Positions 6,492 to 6,567 of a stretch of 6,567 bases of DNA are shown piece by piece. Made by a program: the position numbers and the translations under genes. Within the stretch, counting starts at the first letter, position 1; every line of letters begins with the position of its first letter. The stretch covers positions 1 to 6,567 of the forward strand of contig OMTC01000105.1 in NCBI GenBank assembly GCA_900313845.1. The letters run 5' to 3'. This DNA is from an uncultured Prevotellaceae bacterium (GTDB taxonomy: Bacteria; Bacteroidota; Bacteroidia; Bacteroidales; Bacteroidaceae). The notes under the pieces are model-generated. The model did not search any database. It worked only from the letters and a program-made list of their open reading frames with translations, and had not been told where the DNA came from.

Positions 6492-6520
6492 AAAGGCACC
6501 CCGCGGGGTGCCTTTCTTGT
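6492..6520. terminator. Strong, probably bidirectional, intrinsic terminator
   Basis: Positions 6492-6515 are a perfect 24-base palindrome with a G/C-rich core, GGCACCCC-GC-GGGGTGCC, flanked by AAA and TTT. On the plus strand it is followed by TTTCTTGT. On the minus strand the stem is followed by TTTTTACTT. Both sides have the T-rich tail of a rho-independent terminator. It most likely ends the sigma-factor transcript and may also stop transcription arriving from the right. Confidence 0.9.
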
Positions 6521-6526
6521 ATAATG

Positions 6527-6560
6527 TTGGTTATCAACGTCAACTAATTGATATCTTTTG
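6527..6560 (+). promoter_or_regulatory. Possible promoter for a gene beyond the right edge
   Basis: TTGG (6527-6530) is followed after 21 bases by TATCTTTTG (6552-6560), a TAnnTTTG-like element with one extra T. It lies just past the terminator, where a new transcription unit would start. Both elements are imperfect and no coding start is visible, so this is weak. Confidence 0.2.
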
Positions 6561-6567
6561 GTTTGTG

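Overview
The window reads as chromosomal DNA from a Bacteroidales bacterium, most likely Prevotella or a close relative. Three things point there. The primary sigma factor is the short 286-residue form typical of Bacteroidetes. Boxes resembling the Bacteroidetes -7 element (TAnnTTTG) sit upstream of several genes. Start codons lack Shine-Dalgarno sequences and follow A/T-rich leaders. Genus is inferred from overall protein character, not from a search.

Layout, left to right. Positions 1-2110 (minus) hold a large cytoplasmic protein with C-terminal tetratricopeptide repeats, cut by the left edge; its 703 visible codons are open to the edge. Positions 2178-3146 (minus) encode a substrate-binding-type lipoprotein. 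Positions 3279-4526 (minus) are phosphoglycerate kinase (pgk). Positions 4632-5288 (minus) are endonuclease III (nth). A 227-base divergent intergenic region separates nth from the primary sigma factor gene (rpoD/sigA, 5516-6376, plus). The last 191 bases hold the sigma-factor 3' region, a very strong palindromic terminator and possibly the promoter of the next gene.

The four minus-strand genes share one direction but are probably not one simple operon. pgk has its own promoter-like box, and a strong rho-independent terminator lies between pgk and the lipoprotein gene. That terminator ends only 14 bases before the lipoprotein start codon, so it could be either the pgk terminator or an attenuator controlling the lipoprotein and TPR genes. 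Both gaps around the lipoprotein gene contain GTGAA-rich palindromes that look related.

Three of the five genes are core housekeeping functions (glycolysis, base-excision repair, basal transcription). The lipoprotein and the TPR protein have no assignable partners here. I see no mobile element, CRISPR array, tRNA or rRNA, and no convincing evidence of a new multi-gene system. The points most worth a second look are the terminator in front of the lipoprotein gene, the GTGAA palindromes, the uncharacterised N-terminal 480 residues of the TPR protein, and the structured 3' region of the sigma-factor gene.
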